This document shows positions 1 through 9,202 of a stretch of 64,000 bases of DNA, one piece after another. This DNA comes from Spirosoma linguale DSM 74 (lineage in GTDB: Bacteria > Bacteroidota > Bacteroidia > Cytophagales > Spirosomataceae): NCBI GenBank assembly GCA_000024525.1, contig CP001769.1, positions 5,241,001-5,305,000 of the forward strand, written 5' to 3'. A program made the position numbers and the translations under genes. Each line of letters begins with the position of its first letter. Within the stretch, counting starts at the first letter, position 1. The notes under the pieces are model-generated. The model was given only the letters and a program-made list of their open reading frames with translations, did not search any database and was not told the DNA's origin.

Positions 1-147
1 CAGCGGCTGCACGGCAGGAACGAGTATGCCGGAACGGGCATTGGCCTGGCCATCTGCGAAAAAGTAGTGACCAATCATGGGGGTGCCATCCGGGCCAGCA
101 GTCAACCCGGTCGGGGAGCAACCTTTAGCGTATACCTGCCCGGCTGA
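1..147 (+). CDS. C-terminal end of a sensor histidine kinase (partial)
   Basis: The window opens inside a gene read in frame 1 and stopping with TGA at 145-147. The 48 visible residues contain [13 protein letters not shown] and a [12 protein letters not shown] ending. These are the G2 box and terminal strand of a HATPase_c domain, which binds ATP in two-component sensor kinases. GTGIGLAI is typical of classical HisKA-type kinases that also carry PAS domains, but the sensor part lies outside the window. The family is clear; its signal and partner regulator cannot be told from here. Confidence 0.85.
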   Translation, partial: QRLHGRNEYAGTGIGLAICEKVVTNHGGAIRASSQPGRGATFSVYLPG

Positions 148-411
148 GCAACACCCATCGGGCAAACGACATTTTACTGCCTCTCCCGTTATAATCCGCT
201 CCTTTTACCGGAGAATCGTCGATTTGTACCGCTCTCATCGACTTGCCCAGGCTTAGGTTTGTACCAGTAAACCAGGTAAGAGTTCCCGCTCTAATTTACC
301 AGGCTAACGCTTAACAGGACCCTGCGGGGGTTATCCCTGAGGCTGCCCGTAAGGTGACTGCCCTCTAACACCAGTGCCCTGATAGCCAGGCTTTTTCTTG
401 ATTTCAGTAGT

Positions 412-1470
412 ATGGTAAACGGCAACGGTCAGGCTGGCAGACAGATGTCAGACGTCCAGTTAATATCGGCCTATCAATCGAATATGATCTGGAATGGCGT
501 CACCACAACCACCCATGGACGCGTTTTCGTTTGTTTTCCACGTCAGGCAGGAGAAGCAGGTCTGCGAGTCGGCGAAATAAGAGCTGATGGCAAGGTTGTT
601 CCCTACCCCGATGAGGGCTGGAATACCCTTCCTGCCGACCGAGCGACCCGCCCAACGTTTATCCGGGTCCGCTCCCTGCGGATTGGCCCCGACCATAATT
701 TGTGGGTTGTGGATACGGGGCATGCTCAGGCGAGACCTGAGCCGTATATTGAGGGAGCTAAACTGGTTGTTATTGAGGTCGAAACGAATCAGGTGATACG
801 GATTATCCCACTGGATGACGTGGTAAACGTCAACAGTCTGGTCGACGATGTTCGCATTACTCCGTCGCATATTTACCTGACCGATGCAGGAGCGCCCGCG
901 CTGATTGTGATCGACCGGCAATCGGGTCGGGGACGCCGGATTCTGGAAAACGACGATTCAGTAACCGACATGCGGCCCATACTGGCCGAAGGGCAGATTA
1001 TGCGTTACCCGAACGGCGAGGAAGTACGCATCCATGCCGATCAGCTGGAAGTGTCGCCCGATGGCCGATACCTGTATTTTCAACCGGCATCGGGATTGAT
1101 GAGCCGAATCGACACTTTTTTCGTAAACGATGCCACTCTGCTTCCTGCCGACCTTACGAAACAGGTGCAGCTCTTTGTCGACACACCGGGAACGGGCGGA
1201 ACCACGATCGATGCCGATGGCAACATTTATCTGTCGGATGTCAATCAGTCGCGGATTCTGAAGATTACGCCCGATGGAAAGACCTCGATTCTCATTGCGG
1301 ATTCCCGGCTTGTCTGGGTAGGTTCGATGTGGATCGATCAGGCTGGATTCCTGTGGCTTCCGGCGGGACAACTTAACCGGACGGCCACTTTCCAGCAGGG
1401 AAAATCGGCCGTCGTTTATCCTGTACATCTCTATAAACTTCAGATCGGGTCAACACCCGTTCGCCACTAA
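412..1470 (+). CDS. Major royal jelly protein / Yellow-like six-bladed propeller protein
   Basis: This 352-residue protein resembles bacterial members of the major royal jelly protein (Yellow) family, related to SMP-30/gluconolactonase propellers. Recognisable pieces are GRVFVCFPR, VVPYPDEGWN, DHNLWVVDTG, DVRITPSHIYLTDAGAPALI, LEVSPDGRYLYFQPASG and GNIYLSDVNQSRI, which correspond to successive propeller blades. The substrate is unknown. Most bacterial relatives are secreted, but no signal peptide is visible here from the ATG at 412 or from an alternative ATG at 445, so a cytoplasmic location is likely. The next gene starts 17 bases downstream on the same strand, suggesting co-transcription with a ring-cleaving dioxygenase and perhaps dps. 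Confidence 0.75.
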   Translation: MVNGNGQAGRQMSDVQLISAYQSNMIWNGVTTTTHGRVFVCFPRQAGEAGLRVGEIRADGKVVPYPDEGWNTLPADRATRPTFIRVRSLRIGPDHNLWVVDTGHAQARPEPYIEGAKLVVIEVETNQVIRIIPLDDVVNVNSLVDDVRITPSHIYLTDAGAPALIVIDRQSGRGRRILENDDSVTDMRPILAEGQIMRYPNGEEVRIHADQLEVSPDGRYLYFQPASGLMSRIDTFFVNDATLLPADLTKQVQLFVDTPGTGGTTIDADGNIYLSDVNQSRILKITPDGKTSILIADSRLVWVGSMWIDQAGFLWLPAGQLNRTATFQQGKSAVVYPVHLYKLQIGSTPVRH

Positions 1471-1487
1471 TCAACTCCCAAACAGCT

Positions 1488-2417
1488 ATGGAAAACCGCA
1501 TTTTAGGCCTGCATCACATTACCGCCATCGCCAACAACGCCCAGCGCAATTACGATTTTTACACCCACGTGCTGGGACTTCGGATGGTAAAAAAGACCGT
1601 CAACTTCGACGACCCCAGTACGTACCATTTTTACTACGGCAACGAAACGGGAACGCCCGGTACTATTCTCACCTTTTTTCCCTGGGAAGGCATCGGGCCG
1701 GGGCGAACCGGCGTAGGCATGGCCACCGAAATCGGTTATTCGGTACCGGCCGGAAGCCTGGATAACTGGGCGGGCCGATTCCGGGAAATGGGCGTGTCGA
1801 TGGGTCAACAGGCCGAACGGTTTGGTGAAACGTATCTTCCCTTTACCGACCCCGACGGGCTGGCTATTGCCCTCATTCAGCACCCCGACGACCGGCCGGT
1901 CTGGGAAACCACCGATCTCAAAGAGGATATCGCCACCAGGGGGTTTCATAGTGTTACGCTCACCCTACAATCCATTGATGCCACCGCCAGGGTGCTGACC
2001 GATATTTTTGGTTACACGCAACAAGGGCAGGACGGCAACCGCTACCGGTTCGTAACCGATTCGACCCCCACCGCATCCATCGTCGATTTGCTGGAAGAGC
2101 CGACAGGAACCCGCGGGCACAATGCCGCCGGAACCAATCACCACGTAGCGTTCCGGGTGGCAGATGATACCATTCAGATGGAATTCCGGGAGAAGATTCT
2201 GAGCAAGGGCTTACAGATAACCCCGAAAATAGACCGCGATTATTTCTTTTCGCTTTACTTCCGCGAACCAGGTGGCGTTCTGTTTGAGATTGCTACCGAC
2301 AATCCCGGCTTTACCGTCGATGAACCGCTGGCCGAACTGGGCACGGGCCTCCAACTCCCCAAACAATACCAGGCATCCAGAGAAAGAATCGAAAAATCCT
2401 TACCCGTGCTGCACTAG
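1488..2417 (+). CDS. Ring-cleaving dioxygenase of the VOC superfamily (MhqO/MhqA-like)
   Basis: This 309-residue protein has two tandem vicinal-oxygen-chelate modules, at roughly residues 5-130 and 150-295. The first begins GLHHITAIANNAQRNYDFY and continues LGLRMVKKTVNFDDP, the signature of the MhqO/YkcA group of putative hydroquinone or catechol dioxygenases. Likely metal ligands are His9 or His10, a His in NHHVAFRV, and Glu in GVLFEIATD, the usual His-His-Glu triad. Bacillus relatives respond to quinones, so detoxification of quinone-like or electrophilic compounds is a reasonable inference. The gene sits 17 bases after the royal-jelly-like gene and 60 bases before dps, which fits a stress-related set. 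Confidence 0.85.
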   Translation: MENRILGLHHITAIANNAQRNYDFYTHVLGLRMVKKTVNFDDPSTYHFYYGNETGTPGTILTFFPWEGIGPGRTGVGMATEIGYSVPAGSLDNWAGRFREMGVSMGQQAERFGETYLPFTDPDGLAIALIQHPDDRPVWETTDLKEDIATRGFHSVTLTLQSIDATARVLTDIFGYTQQGQDGNRYRFVTDSTPTASIVDLLEEPTGTRGHNAAGTNHHVAFRVADDTIQMEFREKILSKGLQITPKIDRDYFFSLYFREPGGVLFEIATDNPGFTVDEPLAELGTGLQLPKQYQASRERIEKSLPVLH

Positions 2418-2477
2418 TCTTCGCAAACCAGCACGGCCAATCTCCATTTCCTCATTCACTATAAGTTTACTGCATTT

Positions 2478-2951
2478 ATGAAAACGAACATTGGTATCTC
2501 ACCCGAAAACCGGGAAGTCGTCGCTCATGAGCTGGCCAAATTACTGGCCGATGAATTTGTCCTCTATACAAAAACGCTCAACGCCCACTGGAATCTGGAA
2601 GGCATCGACTTTCACTCCGTACATGTCTATTTTGAGGACCTGTATAATGAATCGGCAGCGTTTGTCGATGCGGTGGCCGAGCGCATCCGGCAGTTGGGCC
2701 ACTACGCCCCGGCTACGCTGAAAAACTTCCTCCAACTCACCCACCTGACGGAGCAGGATGAAGATGGCAACGACAGCCGGAGCCTGATCAAAAAGCTCCT
2801 GGCCGACCACGAAAGCATCATTGAGTTCATCCGAAGTACCATTGATGAGTTTGCCGACGCCCACAAGGATGCCGGTACGAGCGATTTTGTGACCGGCCTG
2901 ATGGAAAAACACGAAAAAACAGCCTGGATGCTGCGGGCACACCTTAAGTAG
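2478..2951 (+). CDS. dps: Dps family DNA-protection / ferritin-like protein
   Basis: This 157-residue four-helix-bundle protein has the normal length for Dps. The ferroxidase site lies between subunits in this family, and its residues are all placeable: His37 and His49, Glu53 (Asp in E. coli), Asp64 and Glu68, within HWNLEGIDFHSVHVYFEDLY and the following helix. Dps dodecamers oxidise Fe(II) with peroxide, store iron and shield DNA in starvation or oxidative stress. The start at 2478 gives the usual short N-terminal tail. A run of 7-base direct repeats begins directly after the stop codon. Confidence 0.93.
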   Translation: MKTNIGISPENREVVAHELAKLLADEFVLYTKTLNAHWNLEGIDFHSVHVYFEDLYNESAAFVDAVAERIRQLGHYAPATLKNFLQLTHLTEQDEDGNDSRSLIKKLLADHESIIEFIRSTIDEFADAHKDAGTSDFVTGLMEKHEKTAWMLRAHLK

Positions 2952-3021
2952 TTAATGGTTAATGGTTAATGGTTAATGGTTAATGGTTAATGGTTAATGG
3001 TTAATGGTTAATGGTTAATGG
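2952..3021 (+). repeat. Tandem array of 10 copies of TTAATGG
   Basis: Ten uninterrupted perfect copies of the 7-base unit TTAATGG follow the dps stop codon. An inverse-complement stretch, ATTAACCATTAAC, lies at 3081-3093, so a transcript could fold array against complement. The array ends about 100 bases upstream of the TPR kinase start at 3124. Short pure repeats of this kind can change copy number by slippage. Whether this one affects expression is unknown. Confidence 0.95.
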
Positions 3022-3123
3022 AAAGCAGCCCAACCCCACTAGTATCTACTCATTAACCAATAACTTAATAACCAATAACAATTAACCATTAACTAACTTT
3101 CGGGTAAAACGGAAGGGTGGGTT

Positions 3124-5472
3124 ATGCGGCTAGCTCAGATGAATTTTACCGGGAAACGACTGTTCGGAAAGCGGGTGTTTTGCCCCTGCAAATGGGTTGT
3201 CCTGGTTTGCCTGATAGCCCTGCAAACGACGGCAACTAGCGGGCAAAACATAAACCGGCAACTGGTCAACCGGCTGCTGGTTCAGTTACAGAAAAGCAAA
3301 CCGGACGCCAGCAGACTGCCGCTCCTGCTCGAGCTGGGCAAGTTTCATATTTACAAACCGGGTGAATCTAAAATCGACCTGGACAGTGGGCGAACCTACC
3401 TGAAGGAAGCTAAAAAACTAAGCGATTCACTCCATTTACTGACGTGGCAGCATGAAGTCGAAAGTATGCTGGTAGTTGCCGACATGGAAGGGGGTAATAA
3501 GGAAGTCGGTCGTTCTCAGTTTTCGGCGTTGATAAGCGACTGCCAGCGTACGGGCGATAAAGAAGGCGAAGCAATTGCCCGGTTCAGGCTGGCTATCTGG
3601 CTTAGAAACGTTGATCCCGATTACACCAATGTATTCGCCAACTTCCGTCAGGCCGCTGCCATTTACAAGGCCGTACACAAGCCGGAGCAGGAAATTACGG
3701 CCCTCAAAGAAATTGCCGTCACGCATTTGTATCAGGGCGACTTAGCCATTGCCGAACCGGAACTGCTCAACGTGCTGAACCGCTACAAAGCCATTCAATA
3801 CCCCAAGCTTCACTACACCTACAACTTACTCTCCACCATTGGCCGGTTGAAAGGCGACTTCAACAAAGGACTGCTCTATGGCATGCTGTGCCTGGAGAGT
3901 ATGAACAAAACGGCGGATACAACATCGGCAGCGGCTTTTTACGGCGATCTGGCCCGCATTTACGTCGAGATTGGCAACCACCAGAAAGGGATTGAGTGGT
4001 ATAAAAAATCGCTGGCGGCCTGGCGGCAGGAGGGATTACCCAACTTTGCTATGTACTACGCAGCGGGGGTGCTGGCAAAAGATTTTATCGACCAGAAAAA
4101 ACCGCACGATGCTCTCCGGCTCATTCAACAGCTCGTCAGGAAAATTCCAACCAACACCATCATTCAAAAAGCCTGCGTTGCCCAGAATCTGGCCTACTGC
4201 TACGACGCGCTGAAGAACTATTCATTAGCCGAGCAGTACTACGAAGAGACGCTGGGCTGGTACGCAAAGAACAAGATTTTCGAAGCCTCTCAACAGGCTC
4301 ATCAGGATATTGGCGTTTTCTATTTCAATCAAAAACAATTCAAAAAAGCGGATTATCACTTACACAAAGCCTTAAGTTTCCTTCCCCAGAAAAATGCCCT
4401 GTCAACAGTCAGGGATGTGCATTTAATGCTCTTTAAAGTCGATTCGGCGCAGGGTAACTACCTATCGGCAATCAATCATTTTCGACGGTACAAATCCCTG
4501 AACGATTCGCTGTTCAACGAAACCAAAAGCAGGCAGATCGCCAGTCTGCAAATCCAGTACGATACCCAGAAGAAAGAACAGAATATCACCCTACTCACTA
4601 AACAGAGCCGGTTGCAGCAGAGTGAACTCGAACATGCTCAGACAACCCGCAACGGTATTATTGCCGGGGCTATTCTGCTGGCGGGTTTATTGGGGGTAAG
4701 TTACAACCGGTACCGGCTCAAACAGCGAAGCAACCAGATGCTCGAAGCTAAACAGATTGAGATCAACCAGAAGAACCAGTCGCTGGAACAGGTGCTGGGC
4801 GAAAAAGAAGAACTGCTGGCGGAGAAGGAATGGATGCTTAAGGAAATTCACCACCGGGTCAAAAATAACCTACAGGTTATCAGCAGCCTGCTGAATGCAC
4901 AATCCGACTTTCTGCACGATTCAACGGCGTTGGCGGCCATTCGGGAAAGTCAGAACCGGGTGCATGCCATGGCCCTGATTCATCAGAAGTTATACCAGTC
5001 CAACAACATGGCTCAGGTCGACATGGCCGATTATATTCGTGACATTGTCGACTACCTCATCGACTCCTTCGACCGGCAGCATTCCATCCGGGGAAATGTT
5101 TCGGTTTCGGTGGCTCCGCTGGATGTAACGCTGGCTACCCCGCTGGGCTTGATCATCAACGAGGCCGTTACCAACTCATTGAAGTATGCCTTTCCGCCCG
5201 GTGCCTATCCTCCGAATAGCCCCGGAACCCTGACCATTAGTCTTACGCCCGTAGACCAGCTGTCTTACCTGCTGACCATCAGCGACGACGGCATTGGCTT
5301 TCCCGCAGATTTTGACGTGAACAAAAGCAACACATTAGGGCTAACCATGATCAAAGGACTTAGCCGACAGATTGGCGGGCAACTACGCATTGACGGGCAC
5401 GACGGCGTTCAGATCCGTCTACAATTCGGCATTATCAAAAAAGCAGCCCGAACGGTATGGTCATCAACCTAA
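3124..5472 (+). CDS. TPR-repeat sensor histidine kinase (HisKA_2 type)
   Basis: This 782-residue kinase has a signal segment near residues 23-40, several tetratricopeptide repeats to about residue 480, one membrane helix near 511-528, a coiled coil, and a kinase core. The phosphorylation box EIHHRVKNNLQVISSLL has His576/His577 and is typical of HisKA_2. The ATP-binding domain has an N box at about 679-689 (NEAVTNSLKYAF) and a G1 box at 721-726 (DDGIGF). This TPR-membrane-HisKA_2 layout is common in Bacteroidota, where the TPR region is predicted to lie outside the cytoplasm. The gene is convergent with the sigma-54 response regulator, 13 bases apart, so that regulator is the nearest candidate partner. 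Confidence 0.9.
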   Translation: MRLAQMNFTGKRLFGKRVFCPCKWVVLVCLIALQTTATSGQNINRQLVNRLLVQLQKSKPDASRLPLLLELGKFHIYKPGESKIDLDSGRTYLKEAKKLSDSLHLLTWQHEVESMLVVADMEGGNKEVGRSQFSALISDCQRTGDKEGEAIARFRLAIWLRNVDPDYTNVFANFRQAAAIYKAVHKPEQEITALKEIAVTHLYQGDLAIAEPELLNVLNRYKAIQYPKLHYTYNLLSTIGRLKGDFNKGLLYGMLCLESMNKTADTTSAAAFYGDLARIYVEIGNHQKGIEWYKKSLAAWRQEGLPNFAMYYAAGVLAKDFIDQKKPHDALRLIQQLVRKIPTNTIIQKACVAQNLAYCYDALKNYSLAEQYYEETLGWYAKNKIFEASQQAHQDIGVFYFNQKQFKKADYHLHKALSFLPQKNALSTVRDVHLMLFKVDSAQGNYLSAINHFRRYKSLNDSLFNETKSRQIASLQIQYDTQKKEQNITLLTKQSRLQQSELEHAQTTRNGIIAGAILLAGLLGVSYNRYRLKQRSNQMLEAKQIEINQKNQSLEQVLGEKEELLAEKEWMLKEIHHRVKNNLQVISSLLNAQSDFLHDSTALAAIRESQNRVHAMALIHQKLYQSNNMAQVDMADYIRDIVDYLIDSFDRQHSIRGNVSVSVAPLDVTLATPLGLIINEAVTNSLKYAFPPGAYPPNSPGTLTISLTPVDQLSYLLTISDDGIGFPADFDVNKSNTLGLTMIKGLSRQIGGQLRIDGHDGVQIRLQFGIIKKAARTVWSST

Positions 5473-5485
5473 TCGACCGCCCCGA

Positions 5486-8029
5486 TCAGGAACCCGGCTG
5501 CTGATAGGCACTGATGTTCAATTTCTTCATCCGGGCCTCCAGGGTGGTAGGCTTGATATTAAGCAGTTCGGCAGCTCCGCCAGTTCCCCGAATACGATTC
5601 CCCGATTTTGCCAGAGCCGCCAGTATAGCCAGCCGCATGGCATCGTCAATGGATTTTACCTCTTCGGAAGACTGCACCACAAACGGCGGAAAAGCAGTAG
5701 TGGCCGCCCGCAAAGGCTCAGCCAGCGTCAGGGTGGCGCTTTGCGAGAGAATAGACGACCGTTCGAGCACGTGCTCCAACTCCCGGATATTGCCCGGCCA
5801 GGGATACTGGAGGAGTTGCTGAAGCGATGCGTTGGCGATATTGGTGATGGGCTTGCCGAGCTTTTTACTGATCTTCTGCAAAAAATGCATCGTGAGCGGC
5901 AAAATATCTTCCTGCCGCTCGCGCAGGGGCGGCACCACAATGGGGAACACGTTGAGCCGGTAATATAAATCGGACCGGAACCGCCCGGCGGCAACTTCCT
6001 GCTGAAGGTTTCGGTTGGTGGCCGCAATGATGCGGGTATTGATCAGGATAACGCCTTTACCACCCACCCGTTCAATCTCCTTCTCCTGAATAGCTCGCAG
6101 GAGCTTGGCCTGTAATTCAAGAGGCAGTTCGCCGATCTCGTCCAGAAAGAGCGTTCCCCCGTTTGCCAGCTCAAACTTACCGATTCGCTTTTCGGTAGCA
6201 CCCGTAAAGCTACCCCGCTCATGACCAAACAGTTCAGACTCGATGAGTTGGGCGGGTAAAGCCGCACAGTTTATTTTCACGACGGGCCGGTCACGACGAG
6301 CCGACAGGCTATGCACCGCCCGGGCAATGAGTTCCTTACCCGTTCCGGTTTCGCCCATAATCAGGACGGTATAATCCGTAGGGGCTACCTGCCCGATGGC
6401 GTTAAACACGGTTTGCATGGACGAACTCGTGCCAATGATCTCTTCAAAATTATGGCTGGTTTTGATTTCTTCGGCCAGATACGTTTTTTCCTGCTCCAGG
6501 TGTTCACTCAGCACCTTTATGCGTTCGTAGGCCGATAGGTTTTCCAGTGCCAGGGCGAGTTCGACGCTAATGTCCTGTAGCGTACACAAGTCTTTAGGCG
6601 TAAAGGCATACGCGGCTTTACTGGCCAGAATCAAGGCGGCTATTGGCTTCCCTTTGCTAAAGATCGGCACATACATCGACGACTTCAAGCCCAGTGCTTC
6701 GGCATAAAACCGGCTCACCACACTGCGCTGCTGTATATCGACAAATTGCTGGCCTACGTTAATGGCGGGTTCAACAAGCCAGGTTTCCATATCGGCCAGG
6801 GCCTGTTTCCAGCTGGCCTGATCAGCAAGGGTTTGGGGAACAACGTCCTTTTCTGTGATGGCCACAAAAACACCACCCTGTTTTTGCACGGCCATATCGA
6901 TGGCAGCGGATTCCAGCAGGCGCCCAATCCGGTAAACAGCCAGCAGGTCGAACGGCATCAACTCATTGATAATAGCCGCCACCTGCGGAATAATCGCGTG
7001 GCTGTCTTTGCCGTTCTGAAACGCATTGACAATGGCCAGCTCCGTCGTTTTGGTTTGTCGGCGTGCTTCAATCTCTTCGTAGGCCAGTAAATTATCCAGC
7101 GCCAGGGCAATTTGCGGGGCTATCAGGTTAACGGCCTGGTAATCCTTCTGCGTAAACCCATCGGCCCGGATGCTGGACAGAATGATGGTTGTGAAGGCCT
7201 TCCGCTTCAGTTGGATCGGGAAGAGCACCAGCGAACGAACCCCGAAATTATCCCGGCAGGAGCGGGCGGTTATATACCGTTCACACAGTTGATCGAAGGC
7301 GTCGCCCGTGAAAACGCCCTGCTCCTCCCCCAACCGATCCGGCGCTTCGCGGTCCAGTTTCTGAATCAATCCTTCTTCTACTTCGCCCCGAAGCAACATG
7401 GCCAGGTTTACCCGCTCAAATGTATTTACGTCGGTTTTCGCCAGCATCAGCCAGTAAAACGATACTTCGTCGGGCAAGCCGATCCGCAGGTTCAGAAAGG
7501 AAAAGGGTACTAGCTTATTTATCTGATCGGCAATAGCCCGACAAAGCTGGTCGCGGTCCTGAATAGTAACAATGGCATTGTTGACGGCTATCTGTACAGC
7601 CTGCTGCTGCCTTAGTCGGGCCTCTTCGCTGTGTGCATGACGGTAGCGGGCGATTTCCAGCGTTGTCAGCACGTCTTTCTCCCGAAAGGGCTTGTTCAGA
7701 AAGCCAAACGACTGGGTTACTTTAGCCACTTCCAGAATGCTATCGGTAAGGTTAGCCGACAGAAAGACAAACGGAACAGGCACTGTTTGCTCATTGAGCC
7801 AGTTGGCCAGATCAATCCCGGTTTGGTCGTCGTTCAGAAAAATGTCCAGCAAAACAATGTCGGGTGTTTGCTGCGTCACCATGGCTTTTGCTTCCGCTAC
7901 TGATGCAGCCGTACCAACAACCTGATAACCTGCCTTTTGCAGCATCCGGCTGAGGTCATTCGCAATCAAAAACTCATCCTCGACAATGAGTAATTTGGGT
8001 AACGGGATAAACTCGCTGGGCAGTACCAT
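5486..8029 (-). CDS. Sigma-54-dependent response regulator with two GAF domains
   Basis: The protein has about 847 residues from the chosen start. In order it carries a receiver domain (VEDE acidic pocket, phospho-Asp in VLLDIFLND, residue 62), two GAF-like domains, an AAA+ sigma-54 activator domain (Walker A GETGTGKE, sigma-54 contact loop GSFTGA instead of the commoner GAFTGA, Walker [12 protein letters not shown]) and a Fis-type helix-turn-helix at the end ([19 protein letters not shown]). It should activate RNA polymerase bound to sigma-54. The frame stays open to an ATG at 8113, but those 28 residues look non-conserved and contain a 16-base palindrome, so the ATG at 8029 directly before the receiver is preferred. 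Confidence 0.88.
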   Translation of the reverse strand: MVLPSEFIPLPKLLIVEDEFLIANDLSRMLQKAGYQVVGTAASVAEAKAMVTQQTPDIVLLDIFLNDDQTGIDLANWLNEQTVPVPFVFLSANLTDSILEVAKVTQSFGFLNKPFREKDVLTTLEIARYRHAHSEEARLRQQQAVQIAVNNAIVTIQDRDQLCRAIADQINKLVPFSFLNLRIGLPDEVSFYWLMLAKTDVNTFERVNLAMLLRGEVEEGLIQKLDREAPDRLGEEQGVFTGDAFDQLCERYITARSCRDNFGVRSLVLFPIQLKRKAFTTIILSSIRADGFTQKDYQAVNLIAPQIALALDNLLAYEEIEARRQTKTTELAIVNAFQNGKDSHAIIPQVAAIINELMPFDLLAVYRIGRLLESAAIDMAVQKQGGVFVAITEKDVVPQTLADQASWKQALADMETWLVEPAINVGQQFVDIQQRSVVSRFYAEALGLKSSMYVPIFSKGKPIAALILASKAAYAFTPKDLCTLQDISVELALALENLSAYERIKVLSEHLEQEKTYLAEEIKTSHNFEEIIGTSSSMQTVFNAIGQVAPTDYTVLIMGETGTGKELIARAVHSLSARRDRPVVKINCAALPAQLIESELFGHERGSFTGATEKRIGKFELANGGTLFLDEIGELPLELQAKLLRAIQEKEIERVGGKGVILINTRIIAATNRNLQQEVAAGRFRSDLYYRLNVFPIVVPPLRERQEDILPLTMHFLQKISKKLGKPITNIANASLQQLLQYPWPGNIRELEHVLERSSILSQSATLTLAEPLRAATTAFPPFVVQSSEEVKSIDDAMRLAILAALAKSGNRIRGTGGAAELLNIKPTTLEARMKKLNISAYQQPGS

Positions 8030-8088
8030 TCGATTCGTTGAGTTGATGAACGGCAAAGGTACAAGGTAATACGAACTCCATTTTGTGT

Positions 8089-8104
8089 CTCCAATATATT
8101 GGAG
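8089..8104. promoter_or_regulatory. Perfect 16-bp palindrome, possible operator
   Basis: CTCCAATATATTGGAG reads the same on both strands. A second partial copy, CTCCAATATA, lies at 8129-8138. Both fall between the divergent sigma-54 regulator and AraC-type regulator if the former starts at 8029. Two similarly oriented half-sites near a divergent promoter suggest a binding site for a dimeric regulator. The binding protein is unknown. Confidence 0.45.
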
Positions 8105-8146
8105 GTCCAACATAGTAGAGGTTAATTACTCCAATATAGCATTTAA

Positions 8147-8185
8147 AGACTATTTGATTTACAGCAGTTTAACCAAAAATAGTCT
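8147..8185. promoter_or_regulatory. Inverted repeat AGACTATTT/AAATAGTCT in divergent promoter region
   Basis: The 9-base arms at 8147-8155 and 8177-8185 are exact inverse complements separated by 21 bases. The right arm overlaps CAAAAATA (8174-8181). Read on the minus strand this is TATTTTTG and fits the Bacteroidota -7 element TAnnTTTG for the sigma-54 regulator. No convincing -33 element was seen. The site may be an operator or simply an AT-rich coincidence. Confidence 0.3.
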
Positions 8186-8269
8186 CTTAAATAGTGCGTT
8201 TATCAGGATTGGCCCCTGATTAGCAGAGGATACAGTATTCATCTCAACTCTCACCAAGCCTGTATCGTT

Positions 8270-9202
8270 ATGAAGCGCAGTACTCAACATGAACTTTTAC
8301 TGGTTCAGCAGTTCGAAACAAGTCTCTGGCCTTTTCCATCGCATACGCACAATCACTTCGAGTTGATTCTGATTCGAAGCGGAACCGGACATCATCATAT
8401 CAATGGCAATCGGTTCGTATACCAGGCCGGTGATGTTTTTCTACTTGGACCTCTGGACTGTCACACCTTCGCCGTCAACCAAAAAACCTGCTTCTGCTGC
8501 CTATCCTTCACCGATCTATACATGGCCAGTCTGTCGCCAATGGGGACGAATACCTGGCCGCAGATTCGGGAACATGGCCTGACTAAACATCAGCCGCTGG
8601 TGGGTAGCCTTGTTACGGATGGGCTGGAACAGCAAAACCTATTCGCTTTGTTTCAGATTATTATGGCTGAACAGAATGCGCAGCAGTCCCCGTTATCGAA
8701 CCCGGTTATCGAGTCGCTGATGAAAACGATCCTGAGTATTGTCGATCGGCAACTTTTACAGTACCAGCTGGGTATGCCAACGGCGTATGGTACTGCTTCG
8801 TCGCTTCGGCAACGCATTGGCACCTACATACACCGGTACATTACGGAACCTGACTACCTGCGTCTGGAGAAAATGGCCGATGTCTTTAATTATTCGCAGC
8901 GGCATCTGGGTGCGCTGTTCAAACAGCAAACCGGCGAGTCGATTCAGCAATACATTATCCGGTATAAGCTTCAGCTGGTCGAAACAAGGCTCAGGCTGAG
9001 TACCCTGACCGTTTCGCAGATAGCAGACGAATTCGGGTTTACGGACGTATGCCACCTGAACAAGCTATTTAAACGCTACTACCGGCAAACGCCCACCGGT
9101 TATCGGCGGGAGCTTTCGGCTAGCCTTCCCGCAATGCCCGGCTTACCAGCCGGTTTTACTACGATATTGAACGCCAGCGAAAACTCGTTTTTGATCGCAT
9201 AA
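8270..9202 (+). CDS. AraC family transcriptional regulator
   Basis: This 310-residue regulator has an N-terminal cupin-like sensing domain (HTHNHFELILIRSG, then HHINGNRFVYQAGDVFLLGP) and a C-terminal double helix-turn-helix at about residues 185-280 (MADVFNYSQRHLGALFKQQT and IADEFGFTDVCHLNKLFKRY). The layout matches AraC/XylS-type sugar or metabolite sensors. It is divergent from the sigma-54 regulator. Its last 34 codons overlap the 3' end of the opposite-strand YceI gene. The AraC domain proper ends near TPTGYRREL, so the overlapping tail is an extension beyond the fold. Confidence 0.88.
   Translation: MKRSTQHELLLVQQFETSLWPFPSHTHNHFELILIRSGTGHHHINGNRFVYQAGDVFLLGPLDCHTFAVNQKTCFCCLSFTDLYMASLSPMGTNTWPQIREHGLTKHQPLVGSLVTDGLEQQNLFALFQIIMAEQNAQQSPLSNPVIESLMKTILSIVDRQLLQYQLGMPTAYGTASSLRQRIGTYIHRYITEPDYLRLEKMADVFNYSQRHLGALFKQQTGESIQQYIIRYKLQLVETRLRLSTLTVSQIADEFGFTDVCHLNKLFKRYYRQTPTGYRRELSASLPAMPGLPAGFTTILNASENSFLIA

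Noticed and set aside
2952..3021. CRISPR array
   Set aside because: The repeat units are 7 bases with no spacers; this is a simple tandem repeat.
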